A stretch of DNA of 46,966 bases from an uncultured Opitutia bacterium (lineage in GTDB: Bacteria > Verrucomicrobiota > Verrucomicrobiia > Opitutales > Opitutaceae). The notes below the pieces were generated by a model, which had not been told where the DNA came from, searched no databases, and was given only the letters and a program-made list of their open reading frames with translations. Positions 15,949 through 24,465 of this stretch are shown one piece after another; the stretch's first letter is position 1; every line of letters begins with the position of its first letter. A program made the translations under genes and the position numbers. The stretch is from the NCBI GenBank assembly GCA_903900845.1, contig CAIUOU010000106.1, positions 1 to 46,966 of the forward strand, read 5' to 3'.

Positions 15949-18366
15949 ATGCCCCTCTCCCCCGCCCTCCGGCGCGTTCCTCTCCTCCTGATCGCGGCCC
16001 TGCCGCTCACCGCCGCGGACGATCCCGTTTACCGCCGGCCCAGCGCGCCGCTCGCCGCGCTCGTCGACGCCCCCAGCTCGCCCGTGGCCGTGCTGAGCCC
16101 TGATCGCACCCGGCTGCTCCTGCTCGACCGCCCTGAGGCGCCGTCCATCGCCGAACTGGCCCAGCCCGAGTTGAAACTCGCCGGGCTGCGCGTGAACCCC
16201 GCGACCAACGGCCGCAGCCGTGAGGCCACCTACACCGGACTTTCCTTCCAACCGCTGGAGGGCGGCCCCGCGCGCCGCGTGACGGGCCTGCCCACGGGCG
16301 CAAGGATCGCCGGCTACGAGTGGAGCCGGGACGGTCGCCACCTCGCGCTCACCCTGCTGTTCAGTCAGGGCTCGGCGCTCTGGCTGGTCGATGTCGCCAC
16401 CGCCGCGGTCCGCCGCCTCACCGACCCCGTCCTCAACGGCTTCTTCGGCGATCCCGTCGCGTGGCTCGATTCCGAAACGCTGCTCGTCCGTCGCATCCCG
16501 GCCGGCCGCGGACCGGCCCCGGTGGAGCCCGCGGCGCCCGCCGGACCGGTCGTGCAGGAGAGCAAGGGGACGCGCGCGGGCGCGCGCACCTACGACGGGC
16601 TCCTCACCGGCCCGCACGACGAGGCGCTCCTCGATCACTACGGCACCAGCGAGCTTGCGCTCATCGCCCTCGACGGCGCGGAGACCGTGCTGCCCGTGCG
16701 CGGGCTGCTGTCGTCCGTCCTGCCCTCGCCCGACGGCCGGCACTTCATCATCGAGACGCTTCGACGCCCCTATTCCTACCTGGTGCCCGCCAGCCGTTTC
16801 CCGGTCTCGATCGACGTGCATGACCGCGCCGGGCGCCTCGCGCACCGGGTAGCCTCCCTGCCTCTCAATGAGGGCTCCGACAACGGCAGCGTGCGCCCTG
16901 GCCCCCGCGGCGTCGGCTGGCGGGCCGACGCCCCCGCGACGCTCAGCTGGGCGCAGGATCTCGGCCGCGGCGCGAAGCAGCCCGATGGAAAAACCGCGCG
17001 CGACGCCTGGTTCACCCACGCCGCGCCTTTCGCGGGCCAGCCGGTCGAGCTCCAGCGCTTCGAGTACCGCGTGACCGGCGCCAGCTGGGGGGACGACGGG
17101 CTCGCGCTCGTCACCGAGACCTGGACGACCACGCGTGTAACCCGCCTCTGGAACGTCGCCCCCGGGCAGCCCGGCGCCGCGCGCCAGCTGCTCTTCGAGC
17201 GAAAAACCGAGGATCGCTACCGCGATCCGGGCCGGCCCGCGACGGCGCGCAACGCCCTCGGGCGCCTCGTGCTCGCGCGCGGTGCCGGCGGCCGGCTCTT
17301 CCTTCACGGACCGGGCGCGTCGCCCGACGGTGACCGGCCCTTCCTCGACGAGCTTGATCCCGCGACCGGAACCACCCGGCGCCTCTGGCGCTCCACGCCG
17401 CCGCACTACGAGGAGTTCGTCGCGTTCCTCGACGCCGGCTTCACGCGGGCGCTCGTGAGCCGCGAGTCCGCGACCGAGCCGCTCAATTTCCTGGTGCGCG
17501 ATTACGCCACCGGCGCGCTCACGCCGCTGACGTCGAACCGCAACCCGCACCCCGCGTTCAACGACGTGCGCCGCGAGGTGGTGCGCTACCAGCGGCCCGA
17601 CGGCGTGCCGCTCTCGGGCACGCTCCACCTGCCGCCCGGCTGGACGCCCGCGCAGGGTCCGCTGCCGACGCTGCTCTGGGCCTACCCGCGCGAGTTCCTC
17701 GACGCGGAGAGCGCGAGCCAGATGAAGGCGACGCCGGAGCGCTTCGCGCGGGTGAGCCCGAACGGGCCGCTGCCCTTCACGTTGGCGGGCTACGCGGTGT
17801 TCGACGACCCGGCGATGCCCATCATCGCCCCGAAAGGCGGCAAGCCCAACGACGCCTACGTCGAACAGTTGGTGGCCAACGCCCAGGCCGCCGTCGACGA
17901 GTTGGTTCGTCGCGGGGTGACGGATCCGAAGCGCGTCGCGGTGGGCGGCCACAGCTACGGGGCCTTCATGACGGCGAACCTCCTCGCGCACTCGACGCTC
18001 TTCCGCGCCGGCATCGCGCGCAGCGGGGCCTACAACCGCACGCTCACGCCGTTCGGGTTCCAGAGCGAGACGCGCTGGTTCTGGCAGGCGCCGCAGGTGT
18101 ACGCGCAGATGTCGCCCTTCAACCACGCCAATCGCATCAAGGCGCCCATCCTGCTGATCCACGGCGCCAGCGACAACAACTCGGGCACGTTCCCGATCCA
18201 AAGCGAACGCTTCTACGCGGCGCTCAAGGGCCACGGCGCGACCGCCCGCTACGTGGTCCTGCCGCACGAGAGCCACGGCTACCGCGCCCGCGAGAGCCTT
18301 CTGCACGTGCTGTGGGAGACGGAGACGTGGCTCGCCACCCATCTCGCCAAAGCCGGGCCGCCGTGA
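15949..18366 (+). CDS. exported S9-family prolyl-oligopeptidase-like serine peptidase (glutamyl endopeptidase type)
   Basis: An 805-residue protein: signal peptide 1-21 (ending LPLTAADD), a beta-propeller of about 500 residues, and a C-terminal alpha/beta-hydrolase domain. The catalytic triad is visible: S669 in GGHSYGAFM, D742 in HGASDNN and H776 in HESHGYR. The layout and the conserved SETRWFWQAPQVYAQMSPF segment match the S9D group related to plant chloroplast glutamyl endopeptidase. It would cleave short peptides in the periplasm. ATG at 15949 starts the signal peptide; two upstream in-frame ATG codons precede it without improving the fit. The TGA stop overlaps the GTG start of the next gene, so at least two genes are coupled. 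Confidence 0.88.
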   Translation: MPLSPALRRVPLLLIAALPLTAADDPVYRRPSAPLAALVDAPSSPVAVLSPDRTRLLLLDRPEAPSIAELAQPELKLAGLRVNPATNGRSREATYTGLSFQPLEGGPARRVTGLPTGARIAGYEWSRDGRHLALTLLFSQGSALWLVDVATAAVRRLTDPVLNGFFGDPVAWLDSETLLVRRIPAGRGPAPVEPAAPAGPVVQESKGTRAGARTYDGLLTGPHDEALLDHYGTSELALIALDGAETVLPVRGLLSSVLPSPDGRHFIIETLRRPYSYLVPASRFPVSIDVHDRAGRLAHRVASLPLNEGSDNGSVRPGPRGVGWRADAPATLSWAQDLGRGAKQPDGKTARDAWFTHAAPFAGQPVELQRFEYRVTGASWGDDGLALVTETWTTTRVTRLWNVAPGQPGAARQLLFERKTEDRYRDPGRPATARNALGRLVLARGAGGRLFLHGPGASPDGDRPFLDELDPATGTTRRLWRSTPPHYEEFVAFLDAGFTRALVSRESATEPLNFLVRDYATGALTPLTSNRNPHPAFNDVRREVVRYQRPDGVPLSGTLHLPPGWTPAQGPLPTLLWAYPREFLDAESASQMKATPERFARVSPNGPLPFTLAGYAVFDDPAMPIIAPKGGKPNDAYVEQLVANAQAAVDELVRRGVTDPKRVAVGGHSYGAFMTANLLAHSTLFRAGIARSGAYNRTLTPFGFQSETRWFWQAPQVYAQMSPFNHANRIKAPILLIHGASDNNSGTFPIQSERFYAALKGHGATARYVVLPHESHGYRARESLLHVLWETETWLATHLAKAGPP

Positions 18367-18593
18367 ATGGACTGCGGAGCCTCATCCTGCGTCTCGCCCC
18401 CGAGCGCTGGGCCCGGTCGATGGAGTCGGAGTCCCGCCTCTGGCGCTCGCTTTGCAACTGCGGGCACGAGTGGTCGGTCTGGGACGAGGGCGGCATCCGA
18501 TGGGGCGCCGCGGGCGAACCCCGCCGGCTCCGACGTTGCCCGTCCTGCGGGCGGGTCGCTTGGCGCGTCGTGAGAAAACACCTCTCCTCCTGA
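18363..18593 (+). CDS. small zinc-ribbon-like protein
   Basis: A 76-residue protein with GTG start at 18363, whose last bases form the TGA stop of the S9 peptidase gene (GTGA). It contains SLCNCGHEWSVWDEGGIRW and then RRCPSCGRVAW, that is Cys-x-Cys and Cys-x2-Cys pairs about 30 residues apart, typical of a small zinc ribbon. The N-terminal half is a charged helix (LRSLILRLAPERWARSMESESR). I do not recognise a named family with certainty, though short proteins with ESESR and a GGIRW-like stretch between Cys pairs occur in other bacteria. It lies between the peptidase and a proline-rich membrane protein, with 4 bases to the latter. No function is assigned. Confidence 0.72.
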   Translation: MNGLRSLILRLAPERWARSMESESRLWRSLCNCGHEWSVWDEGGIRWGAAGEPRRLRRCPSCGRVAWRVVRKHLSS

Positions 18594-18597
18594 AACC

Positions 18598-19005
18598 ATG
18601 AGATCCCGCCTTATCTGGAGCGCCGTGCTCGTCGCCGCGATCGCCGGCTTTTATTTCGCCACGATCCGGCCGGCGCTGCGCGAAAGCCCGGCCGTGCCCG
18701 ACCGGCGGAGCATCAACCGCGAGTTCGCCGGATTCCAGCCGCCGCCGATCCCGCCGCCGCCCCTGCCGGAAATCAGGATGCCCGCCCTGCCGCTCCCGCC
18801 GCCCCCATCGGTGGCAGGTGCTGTCCGCCGCGACGATTCCGCGCCGGCTACCCTCGAGGTACCGATCCAGAACGGCGCCACGATCGACTTCTCCACCGGC
18901 GCCGCGCATGTGCGCATGCAGGGCGCGGACAAGGAGGCCCTGGACCGCGCGCTGCGCGACATGACGGACGCCACGAAGGATACCCGCTTTCCGCCGCGGA
19001 AGTGA
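18598..19005 (+). CDS. membrane-anchored proline-rich hypothetical protein
   Basis: A 135-residue protein. Residues 5-21 form one hydrophobic segment (LIWSAVLVAAIAGFYFA), likely an inner-membrane anchor with the remainder outside. Residues 48-78 are strongly proline-rich (PPPIPPPPLPEIRMPALP and LPPPPSV), which should form an extended spacer. The C-terminal 45 residues (LEVPIQNGATIDFSTGAAHVRM) look folded and end in a charged helix. A TonB-like membrane-anchor-plus-proline-spacer layout comes to mind, but the C-terminal domain is too short and lacks TonB motifs, so I do not call it that. It begins four bases after the zinc-ribbon gene and is convergent with the exported protein at 19024. Confidence 0.65.
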   Translation: MRSRLIWSAVLVAAIAGFYFATIRPALRESPAVPDRRSINREFAGFQPPPIPPPPLPEIRMPALPLPPPPSVAGAVRRDDSAPATLEVPIQNGATIDFSTGAAHVRMQGADKEALDRALRDMTDATKDTRFPPRK

Positions 19006-19023
19006 GCCGGCGGCCGTGGGCCG

Positions 19024-19806
19024 TCAGCGACGTCCCGTGAGCATATCCTCCATCAGCGCGAGCGCGGTCGCCTCCGTGATTTCCGGCGCGCTGAACCGCC
19101 GCACAGCCCGGCCCGCCTGCGCGCCGCGGCCGATCACGTCACTGGCCGACGCCTGACCCACGATGGCGGCGTCCTTGAGTCGGATCGCTGTCGCCTGGAT
19201 GTCGGGCACCGTCAGAACAGCGTCCCCGCCTACCCCGGGCACCACCAGGCTGCGGCTGGAGATGAGGATTTCGATCGCGACGTCGGCGACCTTGGCCAGG
19301 GCCTCGCGCTGGCGCGCGGCGGGATCGCCGGTGAGAGGCGCGCCCGCCTCGGCGGGCAACAGCGTCGCGGCGACCGCCTGATCGGCGAGTTGCGCTCCCG
19401 CGTGACGGAAGGCGCGGCCGAACAAGCGCTCGACCTCGCGCACCGTCTGCTGATCGGCCAGCGCGGGGGTGGTCCGGGCCGGGGGCGCTTTCTCGGAGGC
19501 GACCGACGCCGGGTCGACGAGGGCACGATTGACGTAGATCACGATGCGGGGCGCCCCGTCGGTCTTGTAGACCCGCCGGAAGCCCTCGAGGACGCCATCC
19601 GCGTTCTGCCGGGAGACGAGGGTGTCGGGCGTCGGAGGGAACACCCGCTGGCCCGGGTTCGCGCGCGGGACGTCGGGCGCCGGAGCGCGCGCGGGCGCGT
19701 GCGCGACCGGCGGCGGCCCGGGAGGGGACTCGCGCGAATCCTGCGCGGGCAGGACCGAGGCCCCGAGAAGGAATCCAGCCGGAAGCAGGCGGGGGAGTGT
19801 TTTCAT
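19024..19806 (-). CDS. exported hypothetical protein, last gene of the LpoB-type operon
   Basis: A 260-residue protein with a signal peptide (residues 1-21, ending SVLPAQD) followed by a Pro/Ala-rich spacer to about residue 55. The folded part has strand-helix segments PRIVIYVNRAL, VREVERLFGRAFRHAGAQLAD and KVADVAIEILISSRSLVV, which recall the alternating fold of LpoB/CsgG-type lipoproteins: a conserved 'IVIYVNR' strand early and an 'ADVAIEI' strand later. No lipobox Cys is present. I do not recognise a family. It is the last of five same-strand genes, 17 bases after the YcfL-like gene, so a role with LpoB at the outer membrane is the best contextual guess. Confidence 0.68.
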   Translation of the reverse strand: MKTLPRLLPAGFLLGASVLPAQDSRESPPGPPPVAHAPARAPAPDVPRANPGQRVFPPTPDTLVSRQNADGVLEGFRRVYKTDGAPRIVIYVNRALVDPASVASEKAPPARTTPALADQQTVREVERLFGRAFRHAGAQLADQAVAATLLPAEAGAPLTGDPAARQREALAKVADVAIEILISSRSLVVPGVGGDAVLTVPDIQATAIRLKDAAIVGQASASDVIGRGAQAGRAVRRFSAPEITEATALALMEDMLTGRR

Positions 19807-19823
19807 CGTGGGCGGGAGCCGGG

Positions 19824-20243
19824 TCAGCGCACCTGCCGGACGCGCACGGTGTAACGCCGGGCGACGGTGTTCATCGCGGTGAACCGCACCGCCTCGGTCG
19901 CGTACTCGGAAAGGATCAACGTCTGCCAGGGCGTCTCGTCCCCGGTGGAGAAACCCTGCGCATCCTTGAACACGCAGTTGATCTGGACCTGGATCCGCCG
20001 GTTTTCGCGGTTCTTCACGTTGGCGACGACCTCCAGCCGGCCGTCCGCCAACGGAACCTCCTGGAGGCCCGTGCAGGTGACGGAATTCTGCGCGGCCTGG
20101 TCGAGCAGCACGAAGCGGTCGGAGTTCTCCAGGGTGAACTTGGTCGTGTCCAAGGGCGGGAAAGGACCGGTCTTGTGGACGCAGCCCGCGAGCCCGAGGG
20201 CGGCGAGGACCACGCCGAGCGGCGGGAGGGCGGGGAGTTTCAT
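19824..20243 (-). CDS. YcfL-family lipoprotein (DUF1425)
   Basis: A 139-residue lipoprotein: signal peptide with lipobox LGLAGC, lipidated Cys at 21, then a beta-sandwich-type domain. The segments ENSDRFVLLDQ, LEVVANVKNRENRRIQVQINCVFKD and ETPWQTLILSEYATEAVRF match the DUF1425/YcfL fold, in which a two-sheet domain faces the periplasm. In E. coli ycfL lies next to lpoB, and the same neighbours are found here, which supports the call. Its own activity is unknown. ATG at 20243 starts the signal peptide; it follows the COG3014-type gene by 35 bases and precedes the last gene of the operon by 17. Confidence 0.8.
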   Translation of the reverse strand: MKLPALPPLGVVLAALGLAGCVHKTGPFPPLDTTKFTLENSDRFVLLDQAAQNSVTCTGLQEVPLADGRLEVVANVKNRENRRIQVQINCVFKDAQGFSTGDETPWQTLILSEYATEAVRFTAMNTVARRYTVRVRQVR

Positions 20244-20278
20244 GGTGCGGTGCGGGGCGCTTGGAGTGGGACCGGGAT

Positions 20279-21481
20279 TCAAGGGGTAAGTTCGCTCAAA
20301 ATCACGACGGTGTCGCGCCCGCCCTCCGCGACCTCGAAGGAGATCGGCCGCGAGCGAGCGGTGAGGACCTGTCCCTGCTGGTCGAGGAACTCGATGCGAC
20401 CCGCGTGGTTTCCGGGGGACAAACGCAGGGCGGCGAAGCTCAGACGCTGCGGCAGGTTGCCCCATTGCCGGATGTCGGCCTCGGGTCGGGTCGCCGCCGA
20501 GACGACTTTGCCGATCGCGCCGAGCACCCCGAGCCCGAGCGCGGCCACCTCGGCGTCGTCGCCGTCACGGCCGCGCTTCTCGCGGCGGCGCGCCTCGTCG
20601 CTCGCGATCACCGCGCCGGCGAGCGCGACGTCGCTCGCGGCGTCCACGCCCGCCTTGAAGACCGCCTTCCGGCCCAGGATGTGGTCCATCACACGACGGC
20701 CGCGGGTCACCGCCTGGTATCCCAGGTCGTCGTAGGCCGGCAGCGGCACCACCTTGCGGCCGCCTTCGAGCACGAGCCGCGCGGAGCGCGACGGCGAATC
20801 CTCCACGTGGAAACGCAACTGGTCGCCGTACGGGCCGGCGGCGTACTTGCGCGGACCGCGGCCGTACTCCGCGAAGACGAGCACGTTGGCCGAGGGGTTG
20901 TAGTCCGGCAGCGGCCGCCGCTCCCCCGCGTGCGTGCGGGCCCGCGCGAGCGCCTCCGCGCCGTCGCCCTGCAGCTTCACCGTCGCGAGGCCTTCGAGGT
21001 AGTCGAGCAGGACGTAGTCGGCGTCGTGCTTCTCCTCCGCCGCACCGGCGTCGATGAAACTGCCCGAGCGGAAACAGGCCCTCGCGTTGTCCGGCTCGCC
21101 GTCGCGCCAGTAGAGCAGGCCCCGGTAGTAATAGACCATCACGCGCTCGTAGGGCTCGCCGATGAAGACCTTGGAGTCCTCGGAGGCGAACAAGCCGCGG
21201 GCGCGCGCGGCGGACGCGTCGTCGGTGATGAGGCCTCCGATGCGCGCGATGGCCTCGTCGAGCCGGGCCTTCGCCACGTCGTGGCGGCCGGCGCGCAAAG
21301 CCGCGGACGCCTCGCGGCAGGCGTGCAGCACGCGGTCGCGCTCCACGCCCTCGGCCATCCCGCGGGTGGCGCCGTCCCCTGCGCCCGTTTCACCGGGCGG
21401 CGTGGCGCAAGCGGCGAGCAGCAGGCACAGCGCGGACGCCAAAGGAAGGAGGCGGCTCGGCGATGACACCGGCGAAGCCAA
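20279..21481 (-). CDS. COG3014-type outer-membrane lipoprotein
   Basis: A 400-residue lipoprotein with lipobox LLAAC (Cys 25). The N-terminal third is helical and TPR-like (ACREASAALRAGRHDVAKARLDE; GLLYWRDGEPDNARACFRSG), with the stretch ERVMVYYYRGLLYW that is typical of COG3014 proteins. The C-terminal part carries beta-rich segments and a Gly/Ala-rich, possibly membrane-interacting region around residues 285-315. COG3014 proteins often neighbour LpoB and YcfL genes but have no described activity. The start is TTG at 21481, four bases after the lpoB stop; a GTG at 21469 is an alternative four codons on. It sits in the middle of the operon. Confidence 0.78.
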   Translation of the reverse strand: MASPVSSPSRLLPLASALCLLLAACATPPGETGAGDGATRGMAEGVERDRVLHACREASAALRAGRHDVAKARLDEAIARIGGLITDDASAARARGLFASEDSKVFIGEPYERVMVYYYRGLLYWRDGEPDNARACFRSGSFIDAGAAEEKHDADYVLLDYLEGLATVKLQGDGAEALARARTHAGERRPLPDYNPSANVLVFAEYGRGPRKYAAGPYGDQLRFHVEDSPSRSARLVLEGGRKVVPLPAYDDLGYQAVTRGRRVMDHILGRKAVFKAGVDAASDVALAGAVIASDEARRREKRGRDGDDAEVAALGLGVLGAIGKVVSAATRPEADIRQWGNLPQRLSFAALRLSPGNHAGRIEFLDQQGQVLTARSRPISFEVAEGGRDTVVILSELTP

Positions 21482-21485
21482 GGTT

Positions 21486-22121
21486 CTAGCGGTAGGCCGC
21501 GTCCTCCAGCCCCTGCTTCTTGATCTCGGCGGCGTCCTCCCAGACGATCCGGCTGGTGTGCGCGTCGGTGAGACGGAAGCTGTAGAGGATGTAGTCGCTG
21601 GTGCCGGCGCTCGTGCGCGTCGACATGCCCTCCAGTTTTCCCGTGAGGAAGTAATCCGCGCCGCCGAACTCGACCACGTTGGGGTCGGAACTGGCCGTGA
21701 CCTCCCCGGAGCGCTTCAGCTCCCGCTCCCGCTGCAGGGTCCGCATCATCTCGCGGTCGAGGAAACTCACCCGGCCGGCGGACTTGGAGTTCAGCTGCGT
21801 GCGCAGGCGCGTGAGAAAGATCTCCTTGTTGACGGGAAAACGCGTGTTGTTGACCACGGGCTCCAGCACGATGCTCGGCGGGTTCTGGGCCCGCGCGATC
21901 TGCGGGATGCCCACGATGCTGCGTGCCATCCGGTCCGTGACCGCCACCAGGTCCTGCGACTCGATGCCCGTGCCGGCGACGAAGCCGCGTTCATCGGGGC
22001 GCATCTCGGTCACCGGCACGCCGGAGGGATTCTTGACGCCCTCGGTGGTGGTGCAGCCGGCGAGGAAGAGGCTGCCGAGCGCCAGGGTGGCGAGGAGGAG
22101 ACGGGAGAGCACGGTCGTCAT
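21486..22121 (-). CDS. lpoB: penicillin-binding protein activator LpoB
   Basis: A 211-residue outer-membrane lipoprotein. The lipobox FLAGC places the lipidated Cys at 23, followed by a short linker and the LpoB globular domain: DLVAVTDRMARSIVGIPQI, PPSIVLEPVVNNTRFPVNKE, LRTQLNSKS and GGADYFLTGKLEGMS, with the C-terminal strand DYILYSFRLTDAHTSRIVWED. In E. coli LpoB reaches through the peptidoglycan to activate PBP1b. Here the linker is short, so the reach would be smaller. ATG at 22121 gives a good signal peptide. It lies 71 bases after the glycine-zipper gene and 4 before the COG3014-type gene. The YcfL neighbour downstream supports the name. Confidence 0.87.
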   Translation of the reverse strand: MTTVLSRLLLATLALGSLFLAGCTTTEGVKNPSGVPVTEMRPDERGFVAGTGIESQDLVAVTDRMARSIVGIPQIARAQNPPSIVLEPVVNNTRFPVNKEIFLTRLRTQLNSKSAGRVSFLDREMMRTLQRERELKRSGEVTASSDPNVVEFGGADYFLTGKLEGMSTRTSAGTSDYILYSFRLTDAHTSRIVWEDAAEIKKQGLEDAAYR

Positions 22122-22192
22122 GGTTGGGAACAGGGGTAAGGACGTGGTGACCACGGGCAAAGTCACAGCGGACGTCCGGTGATGAACAAGGC

Positions 22193-22822
22193 TCAGCGGC
22201 CGAAAAGGCTGTTGGCCGCGCTCATCGGCGAGGCGCCGTAGTAGTTATTGATGATCGTGACCTGCGGCGGAGGCGACGCCGCGGGAGCGGGAGCGGCAGC
22301 GGCGGCGGCCTGAACCGGAGCGTACACGACCGCCGGACCAGGCGGACGAACATGAACCTCGCGGGCGCGCTCTGCATCCAACACGGAACCGAGCAGCAAA
22401 CCGGCGCCCGCGCCCCAGGCGGCACCCCGCCAACCACTGTGACCGAAGGCTCCGCTGTTGTTGCCGATGATGCCGCCAGCCAAAGCCCCGAGCAGCATAC
22501 CGGTGGAGGCGGCGGAAGGTGATGCTTGGACCCCGTAGTAGGGGTAATCGACGCCGTAGCCCGGATAGTAGCCGTAGGCGTAACCGGGGTGTTGGCCGTA
22601 GGCGTGTCTGGGGCCATGGTAGCCGTAGCCGAACCCGACAACCCGGCTAGGGCCGTGGGCATGGCCGTGCCAACGCGCCGGCGGTGCTGGGCGGTGCTCG
22701 CCACGCGGTCCTCCGCGCGGAGCCTCAGCCGGGCCGGGCCGGCCACCGCCGGGCCGGAAAACCTCCGCCCGAACGGGCGCGACCAGCAGCAGAGCGAGGA
22801 AGGCGGCGACGGTGGTTTTCAT
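22193..22822 (-). CDS. exported Gly/Tyr-rich protein with a glycine zipper
   Basis: A 209-residue protein with signal peptide 1-19 (ending VRAEV). A Pro/Gly/His-rich stretch follows, then a Gly-Tyr-rich segment (GYGYHGPRHAYGQHPGYAYG). A glycine-zipper region then has two Gly-spaced hydrophobic stretches (GMLLGALAGGIIGNNSG and GAAWGAGAGLLLGSV), the pattern that inserts into or packs within membranes. The C-terminus is Ala/Pro-rich and ends VTIINNYYG. Glycine-zipper proteins of this kind are often outer-membrane associated. It is the first gene of the minus-strand LpoB run, 71 bases before lpoB, so it may be cotranscribed or have its own promoter. It is divergent from a PQQ-propeller gene. Confidence 0.75.
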   Translation of the reverse strand: MKTTVAAFLALLLVAPVRAEVFRPGGGRPGPAEAPRGGPRGEHRPAPPARWHGHAHGPSRVVGFGYGYHGPRHAYGQHPGYAYGYYPGYGVDYPYYGVQASPSAASTGMLLGALAGGIIGNNSGAFGHSGWRGAAWGAGAGLLLGSVLDAERAREVHVRPPGPAVVYAPVQAAAAAAPAPAASPPPQVTIINNYYGASPMSAANSLFGR

Positions 22823-22935
22823 GGGTACAAGGCAAGGTGTCCGACACGAGGGACGTCGCAAGGTTTCCACCGAATTCCACGCCACACCCGCGGTTGACGT
22901 CAGCCTTCACGGCAAACTCTCTCGGCTCACCCCGC

Positions 22936-24465
22936 ATGAGCCGACCCACCCCGCTGGAGCGCAAGAGGACGATCGAATACTTTTCGCGGCGTCGCGCCAC
23001 AGAGGTCCTCGCGCTGGCGCTGCTCACCACCGGTGCCGTCCAAGTTCTCGCGGCCGGGAAGGTCTTCACCGATCCCGCGCCGCCGGTGTTCGAGGCCGGG
23101 CCGGCGCCCGCGGCCGCCAAGCCGCAGGTCAATCCCGAGGCGACAGCGCACGCCGCCCCGCGGGCCTTGGCGCCCGGCGCGCACACCTCGGACTGGCCGA
23201 ACTTTCTCGGGCCCGCGCACAACCTCGCCTCCCAGGAAACGCTCCTGCGCCGCGAGTTTCCCGCCGCGGGACCCACGCCGGTCTGGGAGATGCGCAAGGG
23301 GGAAGGTTACGCTTCGCCCGTGATCGTCGGCGAACGACTGGTGCTGTTTCACCGCGTGGGCGCGGAGGAGGTGGTGGACTGCGTCCACGCTGGCGACGGA
23401 CGCCGCTTCTGGCAGGTGAAGTACCCCGCGGCCTACCGCGACCGCTACGGCTACAATCCGGGGCCGCGCGCCACGCCCGCGATCGCCGGCGGACGCGTCT
23501 TCACGTTCGGCGCCGAGGGGCGGCTGCATTGCATCGACCTCGCCTCCGGACGCGTGAATTGGCGGCGCGATCTCCACGGCGAGTTCGGCATCAAGCAGAA
23601 CTTCTTCGGAGTCGGCGCCAGTCCGCTCGTGGCCCGCGATGTCGTCATCGTGCAACTCGGCGCGCCCGGCGGGCCCGGCGTGGCGGCGTTCGACGTCGTC
23701 ACGGGAAAAATGCGCTGGGGCGCCGAGACCGAATGGGGCGCGAGTTACGCGTCGCCTGTGCCGGCCACGTTGCACGGGCGCGAGCGGGTGCTGATTTTCG
23801 CCGGCGGGGAAAGCCGGCCGCCCACCGGCGGGCTGCTGTGCATCGATCCGGCGACCGGCGCGGTTGATTTCCGCTTCCCTTGGCGCGGCACCCGCTACGA
23901 GTCCGTCAACGCCGCCTCACCGGTCGTCTTGGGCGACCGCGTGCTGGTCGCGGAATGCTACGGTTCCGGCGGCGCGCTGGTGGAGGCGCGGGCCGACGGC
24001 ACGGCGGCGATCGTCTGGAAAAACCCAACGTTCGGGATGCATTTCATGTCGGCCCTCAGGATCGGCGACCATCTTTACGGCGTGCACGGGCACGGCCCGC
24101 AGGACGCCGAGTTGGTGTGCATTGAAGTCGCGACCGGACGCGAGGTCTGGCGTGACCAGCCGCTATGGACGGAGACGGTGCGCGAAGCGCGGGGGCCGCG
24201 GGAGATCCGCACCGGCCTGTTCCGCGCCTTTCTGCTCGCGGTCGACGGGCAGGTGCTGGCGCTGGGCGAGTTCGGCCATCTCGCGCGGTTGGACCTCTCG
24301 CCGCAGGGGGTGCGCGTCGTTGAGCGCGCGTGGCTCTTCGCCGCCACGGAGACCTGGACCCCGCCCGCGCTCAGCCGCGGACTGCTTTACGTCTGCCAGA
24401 ACACCCGCGACACGCTTCGCGGCACGCCGCCGCGCCTGCTCTGCTACGACCTGCGCGGGGAATAG
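22936..24465 (+). CDS. PQQ-propeller (quinoprotein-like) protein
   Basis: A 509-residue beta-propeller protein. Repeated blades follow the PQQ/quinoprotein alcohol dehydrogenase-like pattern: LHCIDLASGRVNWRRDLHG, VAAFDVVTGKMRWGAETEWG, LLCIDPATGAVDFRFPWRG and LVCIEVATGREVWRDQP, each with the A/D-x-x-x-G-x-x-x-W tryptophan-docking element. There is no haem motif or clear PQQ-binding acid, so it may be a structural propeller rather than a dehydrogenase. The N-terminus is unusual: 21 charged residues with SRRRAT before the hydrophobic stretch LALALLTTGAVQVLAAG, which could be a Tat signal or a membrane anchor. ATG at 22936 is used. It stands alone, followed by a 590-base gap rich in repeats. Confidence 0.82.
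   Translation: MSRPTPLERKRTIEYFSRRRATEVLALALLTTGAVQVLAAGKVFTDPAPPVFEAGPAPAAAKPQVNPEATAHAAPRALAPGAHTSDWPNFLGPAHNLASQETLLRREFPAAGPTPVWEMRKGEGYASPVIVGERLVLFHRVGAEEVVDCVHAGDGRRFWQVKYPAAYRDRYGYNPGPRATPAIAGGRVFTFGAEGRLHCIDLASGRVNWRRDLHGEFGIKQNFFGVGASPLVARDVVIVQLGAPGGPGVAAFDVVTGKMRWGAETEWGASYASPVPATLHGRERVLIFAGGESRPPTGGLLCIDPATGAVDFRFPWRGTRYESVNAASPVVLGDRVLVAECYGSGGALVEARADGTAAIVWKNPTFGMHFMSALRIGDHLYGVHGHGPQDAELVCIEVATGREVWRDQPLWTETVREARGPREIRTGLFRAFLLAVDGQVLALGEFGHLARLDLSPQGVRVVERAWLFAATETWTPPALSRGLLYVCQNTRDTLRGTPPRLLCYDLRGE

Noticed and set aside
15832-18342. 836-codon minus-strand open frame opposite the S9 peptidase gene
   Set aside because: Arg/Ala/Gly-dominated composition without domains; it mirrors a clear peptidase with an intact catalytic triad. 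Long antisense frames are expected at this GC content.
18598-19005. TonB homologue serving the receptors
   Set aside because: Only the anchor-plus-proline layout fits; the C-terminal TonB domain and its motifs are missing.
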